Positions 1 to 8,838 are shown, counted from the stretch's first letter. The stretch: DNA of 64,000 nt from Pseudonocardia asaccharolytica DSM 44247 = NBRC 16224 (GCF_000423625.1 NZ_AUII01000011.1:62001-126000); one strand, 5' to 3'. The notes: generated by a model from the letters alone, not told the origin. Translations and numbers: made by a program.

Positions 1-938
1 GAGTAGGACGCGAACGGGTCGACGCTGGCGCCGAACACCAGCTCGCCCCGATCGGTCTGGCTGACGTAGACGTGCAGGGTGCCGGAGACCACGACGGTGT
101 CCAGGAACGGCTTGACCGGCTCGGTGACCGCCGCCTGCAGCGGGAACGTCTGCACCGGCATGCGCACCCCGGCCATGTCCGAGATCAGTGTGGCCCAGCC
201 CGCGGTGCAGTTGACCACGACCGGGGTGGCGATCCGGCCCTGGTCGGTCTGCACCCCGGTGACCCGGCCGCCCTCGACGTCGATGCCGGTGACCTCGGTC
301 TTCTGGTGGATGTGCACCCCGTTCGCGTCGGCGGTCCGCGCGTAGCCCCAGACCACGGCGTCGTGGCGGATGATGCCGCCGGGCGGGTGGTAGAGCGCAC
401 CGAGGATCGGGTAGCGGGTGGTGGTCGAGGTGTCCAGGTAGGGCACCAGCTCCTTGATCTTGTCGGGTCCGATGACCTCGGAGTCGACGTTCTGGAGCTT
501 GTTGACCTCGGCGCGCCAGTGCATGGTGCGCAGCGAGGCGTCGTTGTGGGCGAGGGTGAGGTGGCCGCGCTGGGAGAACATGACGTTGAAGTTCAGGTCG
601 GCGGCCAGCCGTTCGTAGAGCTTGATCGAGCGGTCGTAGAACCGCACGCCCTCGGGGGTGAGGTAGTTCGAGCGCAGGATCGCGGTGTTGCGGCCTGATC
701 CGCCGCCGCCGATATAGCCCTTCTCCAGCACCGCGATATTACGGATGCCGTGATTGGTGGCCAGGTAGTAGGCGGTGGCCAGGCCGTGAACGCCGCCGCC
801 GACGATCACCACGTCGTAGCTCTTGCGCATCGGATGGGCCCGCCACGCCCGCGACCACTCGGCGCCGGTCAGGCCGTGCTGGACCAGGCTCCATGCCGAG
901 TACCGCGGGGTTCCGTTTCGGCGGTGATGTCCGTTCAC
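1..938 (-). CDS. FAD-dependent oxidoreductase, SoxB/MgdA type (partial, C-terminus outside window)
   Basis: The reverse strand encodes the N-terminal part of a flavoprotein of the sarcosine oxidase beta / N-methylglutamate dehydrogenase A family. An FAD Rossmann motif (VVIVGGGVHGLATAYYL) lies about 40 residues in, followed by LEKGYIGGGGSGRNT, typical of SoxB. The family-typical segment RYSAWSLVQHGLTGAEW lies upstream of the ATG at 830, so translation probably begins at the in-frame GTG at 938, though no clear ribosome site is visible. The family oxidises N-methyl amino acids to formaldehyde and the free amino acid. It diverges from the gmaS-mgs operon, which fits a role as N-methylglutamate dehydrogenase subunit A; sarcosine or dimethylglycine as substrate remains possible. 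The other heterotetramer subunits are not in the window. Confidence 0.82.
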   Translation of the reverse strand, partial: MNGHHRRNGTPRYSAWSLVQHGLTGAEWSRAWRAHPMRKSYDVVIVGGGVHGLATAYYLATNHGIRNIAVLEKGYIGGGGSGRNTAILRSNYLTPEGVRFYDRSIKLYERLAADLNFNVMFSQRGHLTLAHNDASLRTMHWRAEVNKLQNVDSEVIGPDKIKELVPYLDTSTTTRYPILGALYHPPGGIIRHDAVVWGYARTADANGVHIHQKTEVTGIDVEGGRVTGVQTDQGRIATPVVVNCTAGWATLISDMAGVRMPVQTFPLQAAVTEPVKPFLDTVVVSGTLHVYVSQTDRGELVFGASVDPFASY

Positions 939-1204
939 ACGGCCGTTGGTTGGGTGCACGCGTGCCTCCAGGCTCTGGCATATGGGAGGGGGGCAGCTGT
1001 GACGGAGAGCATACGAGTCACAGGAAACGATGTCTACTGCCGGTGGACAGACTCCCTCCGCGGGGCTCGGTCGGGCGAGCCGAACTGATGTTCGGACGAA
1101 TGACATTCTGGCGAATGGGTGTTGTCTCCCGTCACGAAACGCGGTCTACTCTCTGTGGCCGCTCTCACGTCAGGTCTGCCCAGTTTCGACCCAGGAGGCC
1201 GCCC

Positions 1205-2599
1205 ATGCCCACAGATCTTGAAAACTTCGTCCACCAGGACGGCCGGGACGAGGCCGTCCGGCAGGTTCGGCGCCAGATCGACGAGAAGGGAGTCAAGTAC
1301 ATCTACTACCAGTTCGTCTCGGTCACCGGACGCATCATGGGAAAGGGCGTCCCGGCCGAGCACTGGGAGCGGATGACGGAAAAGGGATTCCAGCTCGTCT
1401 ACGGATCGACGGCGAATCTCTTCATCGACCGCAAGGGTGACTACATCGGATACGGCCCCGACGCCTGGGAGCTCGTCGGGTTGCCGGATGTCGAAACCTT
1501 CCAGATCCTGCCCTGGGATCCGCAGACCGCCCGCGTCTTCTGTACGTTGTTCCGCGGTCGGGAGGAGGAGCTGAATCCCGGTTCGTACCTGACCTCGGAC
1601 TGTCGCGGAAACCTCCGCCGGATTCACAGCGAGTTCGAGCGCGAGACCGGCCTGCACCTGCGGGTGGGCACCGAGCCGGAAATGATGTGGCTCAAGCTGA
1701 ACCCGGACGGAACGCCCTCGGTCGAGGGCAAGACGAAACCGTTCTGCTACCACATCGACCAGTTCGCCGAGCTGCAGCCGCTGATCCACCGGGTCCTCGA
1801 GTACTGCAAGGCCATGGGGCTGGACATGATCCAGGGCGACCACGAGGACGGCCCCGGCCAGCTCGAGCTCAACTGGCAGTTCGACCGTGCCGAGCTCACC
1901 GCCGACCGGCTCACCACCTACCGGCAGATCTGCAAGCAGGTCGGGCGCGAGATGGGCGCCTTCCCGTGCTTCATGCCCAAGCCGTTCATGGGCGTCTCGG
2001 CGAACAGCTGCCACCACAACATCTCGCTCTGGCAGGGCGAGATGAACATGTTCATGCCCGATACCGACAACCCCCGAATTCCGGGCAAGATCGGGCTCAG
2101 CGCGCTCGGCGGAATCCTCGAGCATCTCGACGCGCTCGTCTGTGTGACCGCGCCGACCGTCAACTCCTACCGCCGGCTGTGGGACACCGGTTTCTGGGCT
2201 CCCGTCTACGCCAACTGGGGATTCCAGAACCGCACCACCACCGTGCGGGTCAGCGCGCCCGGCCGTTTCGAGTACAAGGCGACCGACTCCTCGGTCAACC
2301 CCTACCTGTCCTTCGCCGCACTCCTCCAGGCGATGGGCGACGGGATCGCGCGCAATATCGACCCGGGTCCCCCGGAGAACCGCAACAGCTACGAGGTCAC
2401 CACCGGCCAGGCCGTGCACAAGATCCCGATGAACCTGGGCGACGCGCTGGCGGCGCTGGAGCGCGACCAGGTGGTCAAGTCCGCGCTGCCCGGCGAGATG
2501 TACACCGTCTTCGAACACTACAAGCGCGACGAATGGGAGCGGTTCTGCGCCACCGTGACTGAATGGGACATCAAGGAATACCTGGACATCCTGCCCTGA
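1205..2599 (+). CDS. gmaS: Type III glutamine synthetase-like, probable gamma-glutamylmethylamide synthetase
   Basis: A 464-aa ligase of the GlnT/GmaS branch of glutamine synthetases. The ATG at 1205 has an AGGAGG at 1193-1198; an open frame extends further upstream but lacks family similarity. Seen: GTEPEMMW from residue 155 (metal-ligand Glu), GDHEDGPGQLELNW, the ATP/glutamate segment SANSCHHNISLW, and the Arg-rich NRTTTVRVSAPGRFEYK. GmaS ligates methylamine to glutamate with ATP, giving gamma-glutamylmethylamide; GlnT paralogues use ammonia or other amines. The three glutamate-synthase-like genes downstream and the SoxB/MgdA gene upstream match the N-methylglutamate pathway. Ethylamine or another small amine as substrate cannot be excluded from sequence. 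Confidence 0.85.
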   Translation: MPTDLENFVHQDGRDEAVRQVRRQIDEKGVKYIYYQFVSVTGRIMGKGVPAEHWERMTEKGFQLVYGSTANLFIDRKGDYIGYGPDAWELVGLPDVETFQILPWDPQTARVFCTLFRGREEELNPGSYLTSDCRGNLRRIHSEFERETGLHLRVGTEPEMMWLKLNPDGTPSVEGKTKPFCYHIDQFAELQPLIHRVLEYCKAMGLDMIQGDHEDGPGQLELNWQFDRAELTADRLTTYRQICKQVGREMGAFPCFMPKPFMGVSANSCHHNISLWQGEMNMFMPDTDNPRIPGKIGLSALGGILEHLDALVCVTAPTVNSYRRLWDTGFWAPVYANWGFQNRTTTVRVSAPGRFEYKATDSSVNPYLSFAALLQAMGDGIARNIDPGPPENRNSYEVTTGQAVHKIPMNLGDALAALERDQVVKSALPGEMYTVFEHYKRDEWERFCATVTEWDIKEYLDILP

Positions 2600-2630
2600 T
2601 CAGGGCCTGAGGTGGACAAGGAGGACTGCC

Positions 2631-3560
2631 ATGTGCGGGATAGCAGGAATCATTCATCTGGACGGCCCCGGGGACATCGGGCGTGAGATCACGCAGATGC
2701 TCCAGTCGATGAAGCATCGAGGTCCGGACTCCGCGGGCTATGCGCTCTACGGCGAGCCGAGCGAAATGCTCGTCATGCGGTTCAAGCTCGCCGACCCGAA
2801 CGACTCCCAGGACTTCGACTTCAGCGAGCGGCTGGAGCGCAGCCGCCGCGAGGTGGAGTCGCGGCTGTCGAAGATCGGCGCGAACGTCGACCGGGTGCAG
2901 AGCGAGTCGGCCTACGCCTACCGCGCGACGTTCCGCTACGAGGGGGAGCTCAAGCCCCTCGCGGACTACGTCGAGAACATCCCCGGCTGCGAGGTGCTCT
3001 CCCTGGGCCACTCGCTGGAGATCGTCAAGGACCTCGGCGACGCCCGCACCGTCTCAGACACCTACAAGCTCGACGACTTCCGCGGGACGCACGGGATCGG
3101 CCACGTCCGGATGGCGACCGAGTCCGATGTGGATATCGCGGGCGCACATCCGTACTGGGCCTACCCGTTCTCCGACGTCGCGGTGGTGCACAACGGTCAG
3201 CTGACCAACTACCACCAGTGGCGCAGGCGGCTGGAGCGGTCCGGGCACCGGTTCCAGTCCGAATGCGACTCCGAGATCATCGCCGTCTACCTGGCCGAGC
3301 GGCTCGCCGCCGGGATGAGCCTGGACAGCGCGATGAAGGAGAGCCTCGACGACCTGGACGGCGTGTTCACCTACCTGGTGGTGACCGAGGACAGCCTCGG
3401 CATGGCCAAGGACGAGATGGCGGCCAAGCCGCTGGTCCTGCACGAGGGCGAGAACATGGTCGCGCTCGCCTCCGAGGAGAGCGCGATCCGCGCGATCCTC
3501 CCGCAGGAGATCGACTCTTACGACCCCTACGAGCGTGAGGTGATGGTGTGGTCGCGGTGA
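2631..3560 (+). CDS. mgsA: Class II glutamine amidotransferase subunit (MgsA/GlxB-like)
   Basis: A 309-aa Ntn-type glutamine amidotransferase. The sequence starts MCGIAGI, so Cys2 becomes the N-terminal nucleophile after Met removal; the ATG at 2631 follows AAGGAGG. MKHRGPDSAGYALYG and the later HVRMATES and VVHNGQLTNYHQWR are the conserved amidotransferase blocks. In N-methylglutamate synthase this subunit releases the amine (methylamine) from the gamma-glutamyl amide and channels it to the FMN subunit. It sits 31 bp after gmaS and overlaps mgsB, so the genes form one operon. The stand-alone GltB-like amidotransferase module, separate from the synthase domain, is characteristic of MgsABC and GlxBCD systems. 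Confidence 0.87.
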   Translation: MCGIAGIIHLDGPGDIGREITQMLQSMKHRGPDSAGYALYGEPSEMLVMRFKLADPNDSQDFDFSERLERSRREVESRLSKIGANVDRVQSESAYAYRATFRYEGELKPLADYVENIPGCEVLSLGHSLEIVKDLGDARTVSDTYKLDDFRGTHGIGHVRMATESDVDIAGAHPYWAYPFSDVAVVHNGQLTNYHQWRRRLERSGHRFQSECDSEIIAVYLAERLAAGMSLDSAMKESLDDLDGVFTYLVVTEDSLGMAKDEMAAKPLVLHEGENMVALASEESAIRAILPQEIDSYDPYEREVMVWSR

Positions 3561-4342
3561 CGGCAGGGGAGCGCGGTGTCCGCTACGACATCCGCGGGCT
3601 CGCCGAACCGGATGCGGTGGCGCCCAAGATCGCCAAGATCGACGGCGACACGGCCGGCTTCGATGCGGCGGACCTGAGCCCCCGCCAGATCAACCTGGAG
3701 CTGCGGCGGCTGGTCTACGGCGAGGGCATCCGTGAGGTGACGATCGACAACCCCGGGGCGAAGCATTCGATCGCCGTCGGGATCCTCACCTGCTGCCGGA
3801 TCCGGATCAACGGCAGCCTCGGCTACTTCGGCTGCGGGCTGGTGGACGGCCCGGAGATCCACATCACCGGGCGGGTCGGCTGGTCGGTCGCGGAGAACAT
3901 GATGTCCGGCGTCGTCGTGATCGACAAGAACGCCGGCTCGCTCACCGGGGCGGCCATCCGCGGCGGCGATCTCGTGATCCGCGGTCACGTCGGCGCCCGC
4001 ACCGGCATCGACCAGAAGGGCGGCACGATCATCGTCGGCGGCAACGCCGGCGCCACCACCGGGTTCATGATGCAGCGCGGTCGCCAGATCATCTGCGGCG
4101 ACGCGGGCGGCGGTCTCGGTGACTCGATGTACGACGGGTCGATCTACGTGGCCGGGAAGGTGGCCTCCCTCGGCGTCGACTGCGTCGAGGCGGAGATGAC
4201 CCCGGCCGACGACGAGCTCATCGATCGCAAGTTCCGCATCTACGGCATGGACCGGCCGGACACGTTCCGCAAGTTCACCTGCGGCCGGAAGCTGTGGAAC
4301 TACGACAACCTCGAGCCCAGCGAGCGCAAGCTCGTCCTCTGA
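3548..4342 (+). CDS. mgsB: GXGXG-motif glutamate synthase subunit (MgsB/GlxC-like)
   Basis: A 264-aa protein equivalent to the C-terminal beta-helix (GXGXG) domain of glutamate synthase. It carries repeated glycine-rich turns such as GGDLVIRGHVGARTG, GGTIIVGGNAGATTG and GDAGGGLGDSMYDGSIYVAG. It starts at GTG 3548 inside the last 13 bases of mgsA, so translation is coupled. The subunit is structural, bridging amidotransferase and FMN sites in the MgsABC complex. The HSIAVGI segment near residue 75 is typical. No catalytic residues are expected. Confidence 0.87.
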   Translation: MVAVTAGERGVRYDIRGLAEPDAVAPKIAKIDGDTAGFDAADLSPRQINLELRRLVYGEGIREVTIDNPGAKHSIAVGILTCCRIRINGSLGYFGCGLVDGPEIHITGRVGWSVAENMMSGVVVIDKNAGSLTGAAIRGGDLVIRGHVGARTGIDQKGGTIIVGGNAGATTGFMMQRGRQIICGDAGGGLGDSMYDGSIYVAGKVASLGVDCVEAEMTPADDELIDRKFRIYGMDRPDTFRKFTCGRKLWNYDNLEPSERKLVL

Positions 4343-4413
4343 CCACCGTTGACCACCATCGCCCACCACCCGCGGCCCCGCCCGCCGGGCCCGCACGAGC
4401 CAGGAGTGTGTCG

Positions 4414-5823
4414 ATGAGCCCGCAGAACGGCGCGTCGAACCCGAACGTGATCGGCGAGAGCCCGATCTTCACCCCCCGAGTCATCAACGACATCCACGCG
4501 AAGGCGGAGCTCGGCCGCTACCGCATGCGTGGGTTCTCGATGTTCAAGCCGATCCCGCACTGGGACCAGCTGATGTTCATGCCCGGCACCCTGACCCGGT
4601 TCGTGATCGAGGGGTATCGGGAGAAGTGTGAGACCAAGACCGTCCTCGGGGCGCGGTTCGCCAAACGGCCGCTGGAGCTGGACATCCCGATCTACGTGAC
4701 GGGGATGAGCTTCGGGGCGCTGTCGCTCGAGGCGAAGATGGCGCTGGCCAAGGGCGCCTCGATGGCCGGTACCGCCACCTGTTCGGGCGAGGGCGGGATG
4801 ATCCCGCCCGAGCGCGACCTGTCGACCAAGTGGTACTACCAGGTCATCCAGAGCCGGTATGGCTTCAACCCGCACCACCTGATGCTGGCCGACGCAGTTG
4901 AGTTCTTCATCGGCCAGGGCTGCAAGGTGGGCCTCGGCGGGCACCTGATGGGCCAGAAGGTCACCGAGCAGGTCGCCGAGATGCGCTCGCTGCCCGCCGG
5001 GATCGACCAGCGCAGCCCGGCGCGCCACCCCGACTGGCTCGGGCCCGACGACCTCTCGCTGAAGATCCAGGAGATCCGGGAGGCCACCGACTACCAGGTG
5101 CCCATTCAGCTCAAGCTGGGGGCGGCGCGGGTGTACGACGACGTGCGGATGGCCGCCAAATGCGGGCCGGACATCATCTACCTCGACGGCGCCGAGGGCA
5201 GCACCGGGGCCGGCCCGCACATCGCCACCGAGGAGACCGGCATCCCGCTGATGGCCGCGATCCCCGAGGCTCGCAGGGCCCTGGAGGACGTCGGCCTCGC
5301 CGATGAGATCGACCTCGTCGTCGCGGGCGGCATCCGCAACGGCGGCGACGTGGCGAAGTGCCTTGCCCTCGGGGCCAAGGCGGTGGCGATGGGCCACTCG
5401 ATGCTGATGGCCCTCAACTGCAACAAGGAGATCCCCGGGGTCACCGACTACGAGGGCACCATCGGGGTGAAGGCCGGCAGCTGCTACCACTGCCACACCG
5501 GCCGCTGCCCGGTCGGCGTCGCGACGCAGGACCCCGAGCTGCGCAAGCGGCTGGTCGTCGACGAGGCCGCCGAGCGGGTCTACAACTTCCTGCACACGCT
5601 CACCCTCGAGGTGCAGATGCTCGCCCGCGCGTGCGGCAAGACCAACATCCACAGCCTCGAACCCGAGGACCTCTGCGCGCTCACCACCGAGGCCGCGGCG
5701 ATGGCCAAGGTTCCGCTCGCGGGCACGACCTACGTCCCGGGGGTGACCGAGGAACGGGCGCTGTCCGAGATCAAGTCCCTGTTGGCCAAGCACGTCGCCA
5801 ACGAGGGAGGCCGCGATGTCTGA
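4414..5823 (+). CDS. mgsC: FMN-binding glutamate synthase family protein, catalytic subunit (MgsC/GlxD-like)
   Basis: A 469-aa TIM-barrel glutamate synthase core. The ATG at 4414 is preceded by CAGGAG at 4401-4406; a longer upstream frame lacks similarity. Seen: YVTGMSFGALSLEAKMALAKG (FMN/2-oxoglutarate region), DGAEGSTGAGP, the phosphate-binding VVAGGIRNGGDVAK, and an iron-sulfur motif with Cys357, Cys360 and Cys365 (CYHCHTGRC). It would condense channelled methylamine with 2-oxoglutarate and reduce the imine to N-methylglutamate. A fused amidotransferase domain is absent because MgsA supplies it. Its last 8 bases overlap the next gene. Confidence 0.88.
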   Translation: MSPQNGASNPNVIGESPIFTPRVINDIHAKAELGRYRMRGFSMFKPIPHWDQLMFMPGTLTRFVIEGYREKCETKTVLGARFAKRPLELDIPIYVTGMSFGALSLEAKMALAKGASMAGTATCSGEGGMIPPERDLSTKWYYQVIQSRYGFNPHHLMLADAVEFFIGQGCKVGLGGHLMGQKVTEQVAEMRSLPAGIDQRSPARHPDWLGPDDLSLKIQEIREATDYQVPIQLKLGAARVYDDVRMAAKCGPDIIYLDGAEGSTGAGPHIATEETGIPLMAAIPEARRALEDVGLADEIDLVVAGGIRNGGDVAKCLALGAKAVAMGHSMLMALNCNKEIPGVTDYEGTIGVKAGSCYHCHTGRCPVGVATQDPELRKRLVVDEAAERVYNFLHTLTLEVQMLARACGKTNIHSLEPEDLCALTTEAAAMAKVPLAGTTYVPGVTEERALSEIKSLLAKHVANEGGRDV

Positions 5824-6268
5824 GCCGTTCGACCTCTCGTCCCGCAAGCTGACCACCCGCAAGGGCATCGACACCGAGGAGCTGACCGGAAAGACCTTCC
5901 CGTACCAGTTCGACCGCTCGCTGGTCGAGGACATCGATCTCGCCGCCGCGACACCGGGCGAGGACCTGAACTGGCTGGAGGACATCAACCTCATGGAGGA
6001 GGACGGCGTCCCGGCCGTCTTCGACCGCTACACCAACGCGTTCCTCAAGATCCACTTCGAGATTCCCGAGGGTAGGGGCGACGAGTACGCCCGCAAGGTA
6101 TTGATCAAGCATCTGCAGGAGGGCAACTCCTACGGCGTGTGGCTCAAGCACAAGCACGCCAAGTTCCCACAGCCCTCGCTGGGGTCCTGGATCGCGGACT
6201 CGCCGACCGTCGGTGAGTCGTGGACGCCGCCGAGGCTGGAGGGCTGGGAACAGCCGCTCGGGCACTAG
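5816..6268 (+). CDS. Conserved 150-aa protein of unknown function, end of the gmaS-mgs operon
   Basis: The ATG at 5816 overlaps the mgsC stop by 8 bases and has GGGAGG just upstream, so it is coupled to mgsC. The product is acidic, without signal peptide or membrane segment, and rich in aromatic residues: KTFPYQFDR, DLNWLEDINLMEEDG, and a C-terminal half ending SLGSWIADSPTVGE. I do not recognise a characterised domain. Its position, last in the operon and immediately before a strong terminator, suggests a dedicated accessory or subunit of the N-methylglutamate synthase-like complex; that is inference. Confidence 0.75.
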   Translation: MSEPFDLSSRKLTTRKGIDTEELTGKTFPYQFDRSLVEDIDLAAATPGEDLNWLEDINLMEEDGVPAVFDRYTNAFLKIHFEIPEGRGDEYARKVLIKHLQEGNSYGVWLKHKHAKFPQPSLGSWIADSPTVGESWTPPRLEGWEQPLGH

Positions 6269-6272
6269 ACGG

Positions 6273-6307
6273 ACAGCGGGGCCGGCCGATGAGGCCGGCC
6301 CCGCTGT
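6273..6307 (+). terminator. Rho-independent-like hairpin after the gmaS-mgs operon
   Basis: A perfect 15-bp stem (ACAGCGGGGCCGGCC at 6273-6287 pairing with 6293-6307) with a 5-base loop begins 4 bp after the stop of the 150-aa protein. There is no T tract, as is common in high-GC actinomycetes. It separates the operon from the permease gene. Confidence 0.75.
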
Positions 6308-6405
6308 GCCGCAGTGGTGTCGTCGACGTGCGCGTGCCGCCCGGCGGCGCGCGGAAAAGCAGGACATCCACGACGCATGGCCGGACGAATCCATCGAGGA
6401 ATGCC

Positions 6406-8031
6406 ATGACACAGACGTCGGGTTCCGCGGGCGCCAGGGCGTCGGCCGCGGACGTACTCGAGGACCGAGGCAGCCTTCAGCGGACGCTGACCTGGCGGGG
6501 CGCCTTCTGGCTCGCCAGCGGCGTACCCGCGCTGGTGCTGTTCTCCATCGGCAGTATCGCGGCGACGATCGGGGCGCCGTCGGCTTTGGTCTGGGCGGTG
6601 TCGATCAGTTTCGGCCTCATCCAGGCGTTCGTGTGGGCGGAGATCGCGGGTCTGTTCCCCCAGAAGTCGGGCGGGGCGTCGGTCTACGGGGCGCTGGCCT
6701 GGGCCCGCTACTCGAAGTTCATCGCGCCCGTCTCGGTGTGGTGCAACTGGCTGGCCTGGTCGCCGGTGCTGGCCATCGGCTCCGGGCTGGCCGCCGGTTA
6801 CGTGCTGACCGCGCTCTTCCCGCCCGATGCCGTGATCAACACCTGGCAGGTCACGCTCGTCGATCTCGGCGGTATCCAGCAGGGACTGGCGCTGCGGGTC
6901 AACGCCCAGTTCCTGATCGCGGCGGCCCTGCTGCTGCTCGTGTTCGCGGTGCAACACCACGGCATCCTGCGGGCGGCCAGGGTGCAGACCGTGATCGGCC
7001 TCGCGGTGCTCATCCCGCTGCTGGTGGTCGGTGTCGTGCCGCTGCTGACCGGCGATGTGGTGCGGGCGAACTTCACCCCGTTCGTGCCGATCAGCGGGGC
7101 GTGGAACCTCGACGGCTGGACGCTGTTCGCCGGCGGGCTGTTCCTGGCCGCGTGGTCGGCATATGCGTTCGAGACCTCGATCTGTTACACGGCAGAGTTC
7201 AAGAACCCCGGGCGGGACACCGTGCGCGCGATCCTCGCCGCCGGCATGGCCTGCCTGGTCATCTACATTCTCGTTCCGGTCAGCTTCCAGGGCGCGCTCG
7301 GCGTCGAGCGGCTGCTCGAACCCGGCATCGTCGACGGGACCGGGGTCGCCGAGGCGATGACCAGCCTGGTCGGCGGCGGGGCGATCGTGGGCAGCCTGCT
7401 CGTCGTCATGCTGATCCTCGCCCTGCTGTTGACGATCATGACGACGATGGCCGGGTCCTCGCGCACCCTGTTCCAGGGCTCGCGCGACGGCTGGCTGCCC
7501 CGGTTCCTCGGCACGGCGAACCGGCACGGGGCACCCACCAGGGCGATGTGGACCGACCTGGTGTTCAACCTGGTGCTGTTGCTGATGAGCGACTACGTCT
7601 TCGTCCTCGCCTGCTCCACCGTGTGTTACATGATCTTCAACTTCCTCAACCTGAACGCCGGATGGCTGCACCGGGTCGACAACCCCGCGACGCCGCGGCC
7701 GTTCCGCGCGCCCACCGTGCTGATCGCCGGCGGCACCGTGCTGGCCTTCGTCAACGCGCTGCTGCTCGGCTGGGGCGCGAACGTGTGGGGCGGGGGCGCA
7801 CTGTGGTCGGGGCTGGTCGCGGCGGCGTTGATCGTTCCGGTGTTCTGCTTCCGCCACTTCGTCCAGGACAAGGGCCGGTTCCCGGACTCGATGTACGCCG
7901 ATCTCGACCTGCCCGCCCAGGGCAACGGGGTCCGGCTGGTGCGCCGCGCCGGGCCGCTGCCCTATCTGGTCCTGGCCGGCGGGGTCGCGATGGTGGTGGT
8001 CGGCCAGCTGCTCGCCTCGACGGGCGCGTAA
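6406..8031 (+). CDS. APC-superfamily amino acid/amine permease
   Basis: A 541-aa integral membrane protein with about 12 hydrophobic segments. The start at ATG 6406 follows GAGGA; the frame is open further upstream but through the terminator. Typical APC features are the first helix ending SGVPALVLFSIGSIAATIGAPSA, the consensus-like FPQKSGGASVYGALAW after helix 2, and YAFETSICYTAEFKNPGRDT in the middle. It lies directly after the gmaS-mgs terminator and is the likely uptake system for the amine or amino acid handled by those enzymes; substrate is not decidable. Its last 70 bases overlap the convergent amidotransferase gene. Confidence 0.88.
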   Translation: MTQTSGSAGARASAADVLEDRGSLQRTLTWRGAFWLASGVPALVLFSIGSIAATIGAPSALVWAVSISFGLIQAFVWAEIAGLFPQKSGGASVYGALAWARYSKFIAPVSVWCNWLAWSPVLAIGSGLAAGYVLTALFPPDAVINTWQVTLVDLGGIQQGLALRVNAQFLIAAALLLLVFAVQHHGILRAARVQTVIGLAVLIPLLVVGVVPLLTGDVVRANFTPFVPISGAWNLDGWTLFAGGLFLAAWSAYAFETSICYTAEFKNPGRDTVRAILAAGMACLVIYILVPVSFQGALGVERLLEPGIVDGTGVAEAMTSLVGGGAIVGSLLVVMLILALLLTIMTTMAGSSRTLFQGSRDGWLPRFLGTANRHGAPTRAMWTDLVFNLVLLLMSDYVFVLACSTVCYMIFNFLNLNAGWLHRVDNPATPRPFRAPTVLIAGGTVLAFVNALLLGWGANVWGGGALWSGLVAAALIVPVFCFRHFVQDKGRFPDSMYADLDLPAQGNGVRLVRRAGPLPYLVLAGGVAMVVVGQLLASTGA

Positions 8032-8702
8032 CCGAAGCTGCGGGCGCAGAACCGGTCGAACAGCTCGTGTGCGCGAACGCGCGCGTCACCTTGCAGCGCG
8101 CGCGTTCGCGCCGCGAGCTCGGCCGCGTCGATGCCGAGCGCCACCAGCGTCGCGGCGTAGCTGCGCGCCCACGAGTCCGCGCTGGCCGGTAGCGCCTCGG
8201 GGTGGAACTGCACCCCCAGATGCGGGCCGTGCCGGAAGGCCTGCAGACCCGCGGCGGTGTGCGCGATCGCGGTCGCGCCCGGCGGGCAGGTCATCCCGTC
8301 CAGATGCCAGACCAGCCAGGGTCCCGGCGCCACCAGCTCCGGCTCGGTCGTGTCGATGCGCAGCCACCCGATCTCGGGCCCGGACGGCAGCGGCGCGACC
8401 GTGCCACCGAGCACCCTGGCGAGCAGCTGGGCGCCGAAACAGATGCCCAGTACCGGCACGCCGGCCTCGACGGCGGTGGCCAGCAGCGCGTGCTCGGCCT
8501 CGAGGTAGGACAGGGTGTCGTCGTAGGCGGCATCCGCCGAGCCGAGCGGCACGACGAGGGAGAACTCCCGCGGATCCGGCAGCCGCCCGTCGCGGGCGCG
8601 CACCACCTCGACGCCGAAGCCGAGCTCCGCGGCGCGTTCGCCGACGTACCCGGGCGGGCAGTCGTCCTGGTGCTCGATGAACAGGACCCGGATGTCACCC
8701 AT
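7962..8702 (-). CDS. Class I (type 1) glutamine amidotransferase
   Basis: A 246-aa GATase1 protein. The catalytic nucleophile lies in VLGICFGAQLLARVLGG and the His-Glu pair in GVQFHPEA. Start chosen at ATG 8702 (MGDIRVLFIEHQDD) because family N-termini begin there; a GGAGG lies 13 bases upstream, somewhat far, and an alternative start at the same frame lies farther upstream. Stand-alone proteins of this kind resemble GMP-synthase amidotransferase domains and gamma-glutamyl hydrolases. Next to GmaS-type enzymes it could hydrolyse a gamma-glutamyl amide intermediate, as PuuD does in putrescine degradation; this is inferred from context. Confidence 0.8.
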   Translation of the reverse strand: MGDIRVLFIEHQDDCPPGYVGERAAELGFGVEVVRARDGRLPDPREFSLVVPLGSADAAYDDTLSYLEAEHALLATAVEAGVPVLGICFGAQLLARVLGGTVAPLPSGPEIGWLRIDTTEPELVAPGPWLVWHLDGMTCPPGATAIAHTAAGLQAFRHGPHLGVQFHPEALPASADSWARSYAATLVALGIDAAELAARTRALQGDARVRAHELFDRFCARSFGYAPVEASSWPTTTIATPPARTR

Positions 8703-8724
8703 ATCCGATTCGCCACCTCCGCGA

Positions 8725-8750
8725 TGTTCACTGTTAATTGACATTGAACA
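8725..8750. promoter_or_regulatory. Inverted repeat, candidate operator upstream of the amidotransferase gene
   Basis: TGTTCA and TGAACA arms at 8725-8730 and 8745-8750 flank a 14-bp AT-rich core that is itself nearly palindromic (TGTTAATTGACA). It lies 22 bp before the start of the amidotransferase gene, on the promoter side. The adjacent XRE-cupin regulator is the obvious candidate binder. No matching copy was recognised elsewhere in the window. Confidence 0.45.
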
Positions 8751-8838
8751 CCACCGCGAGACCTGTCGGCCACGAACCGGTGGCACACGAGCGTCACTCG
8801 GCGGCGCGTGCGCCGCTCACCCGCCGGCCCGCGTGCGG

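Noticed and set aside
893..1204. N-terminal extension of GmaS from an upstream ATG
   Set aside because: Family proteins start at MPTDLENF-like sequence; AGGAGG precedes ATG 1205 and the extension has no similarity.
1034..2518. Reverse-strand 494-codon frame opposite gmaS
   Set aside because: Antisense to a strongly conserved gene and without any recognisable motif.
4294..4413. N-terminal extension of MgsC
   Set aside because: Pro/Ala-rich and unlike the family; ATG 4414 has a ribosome site.
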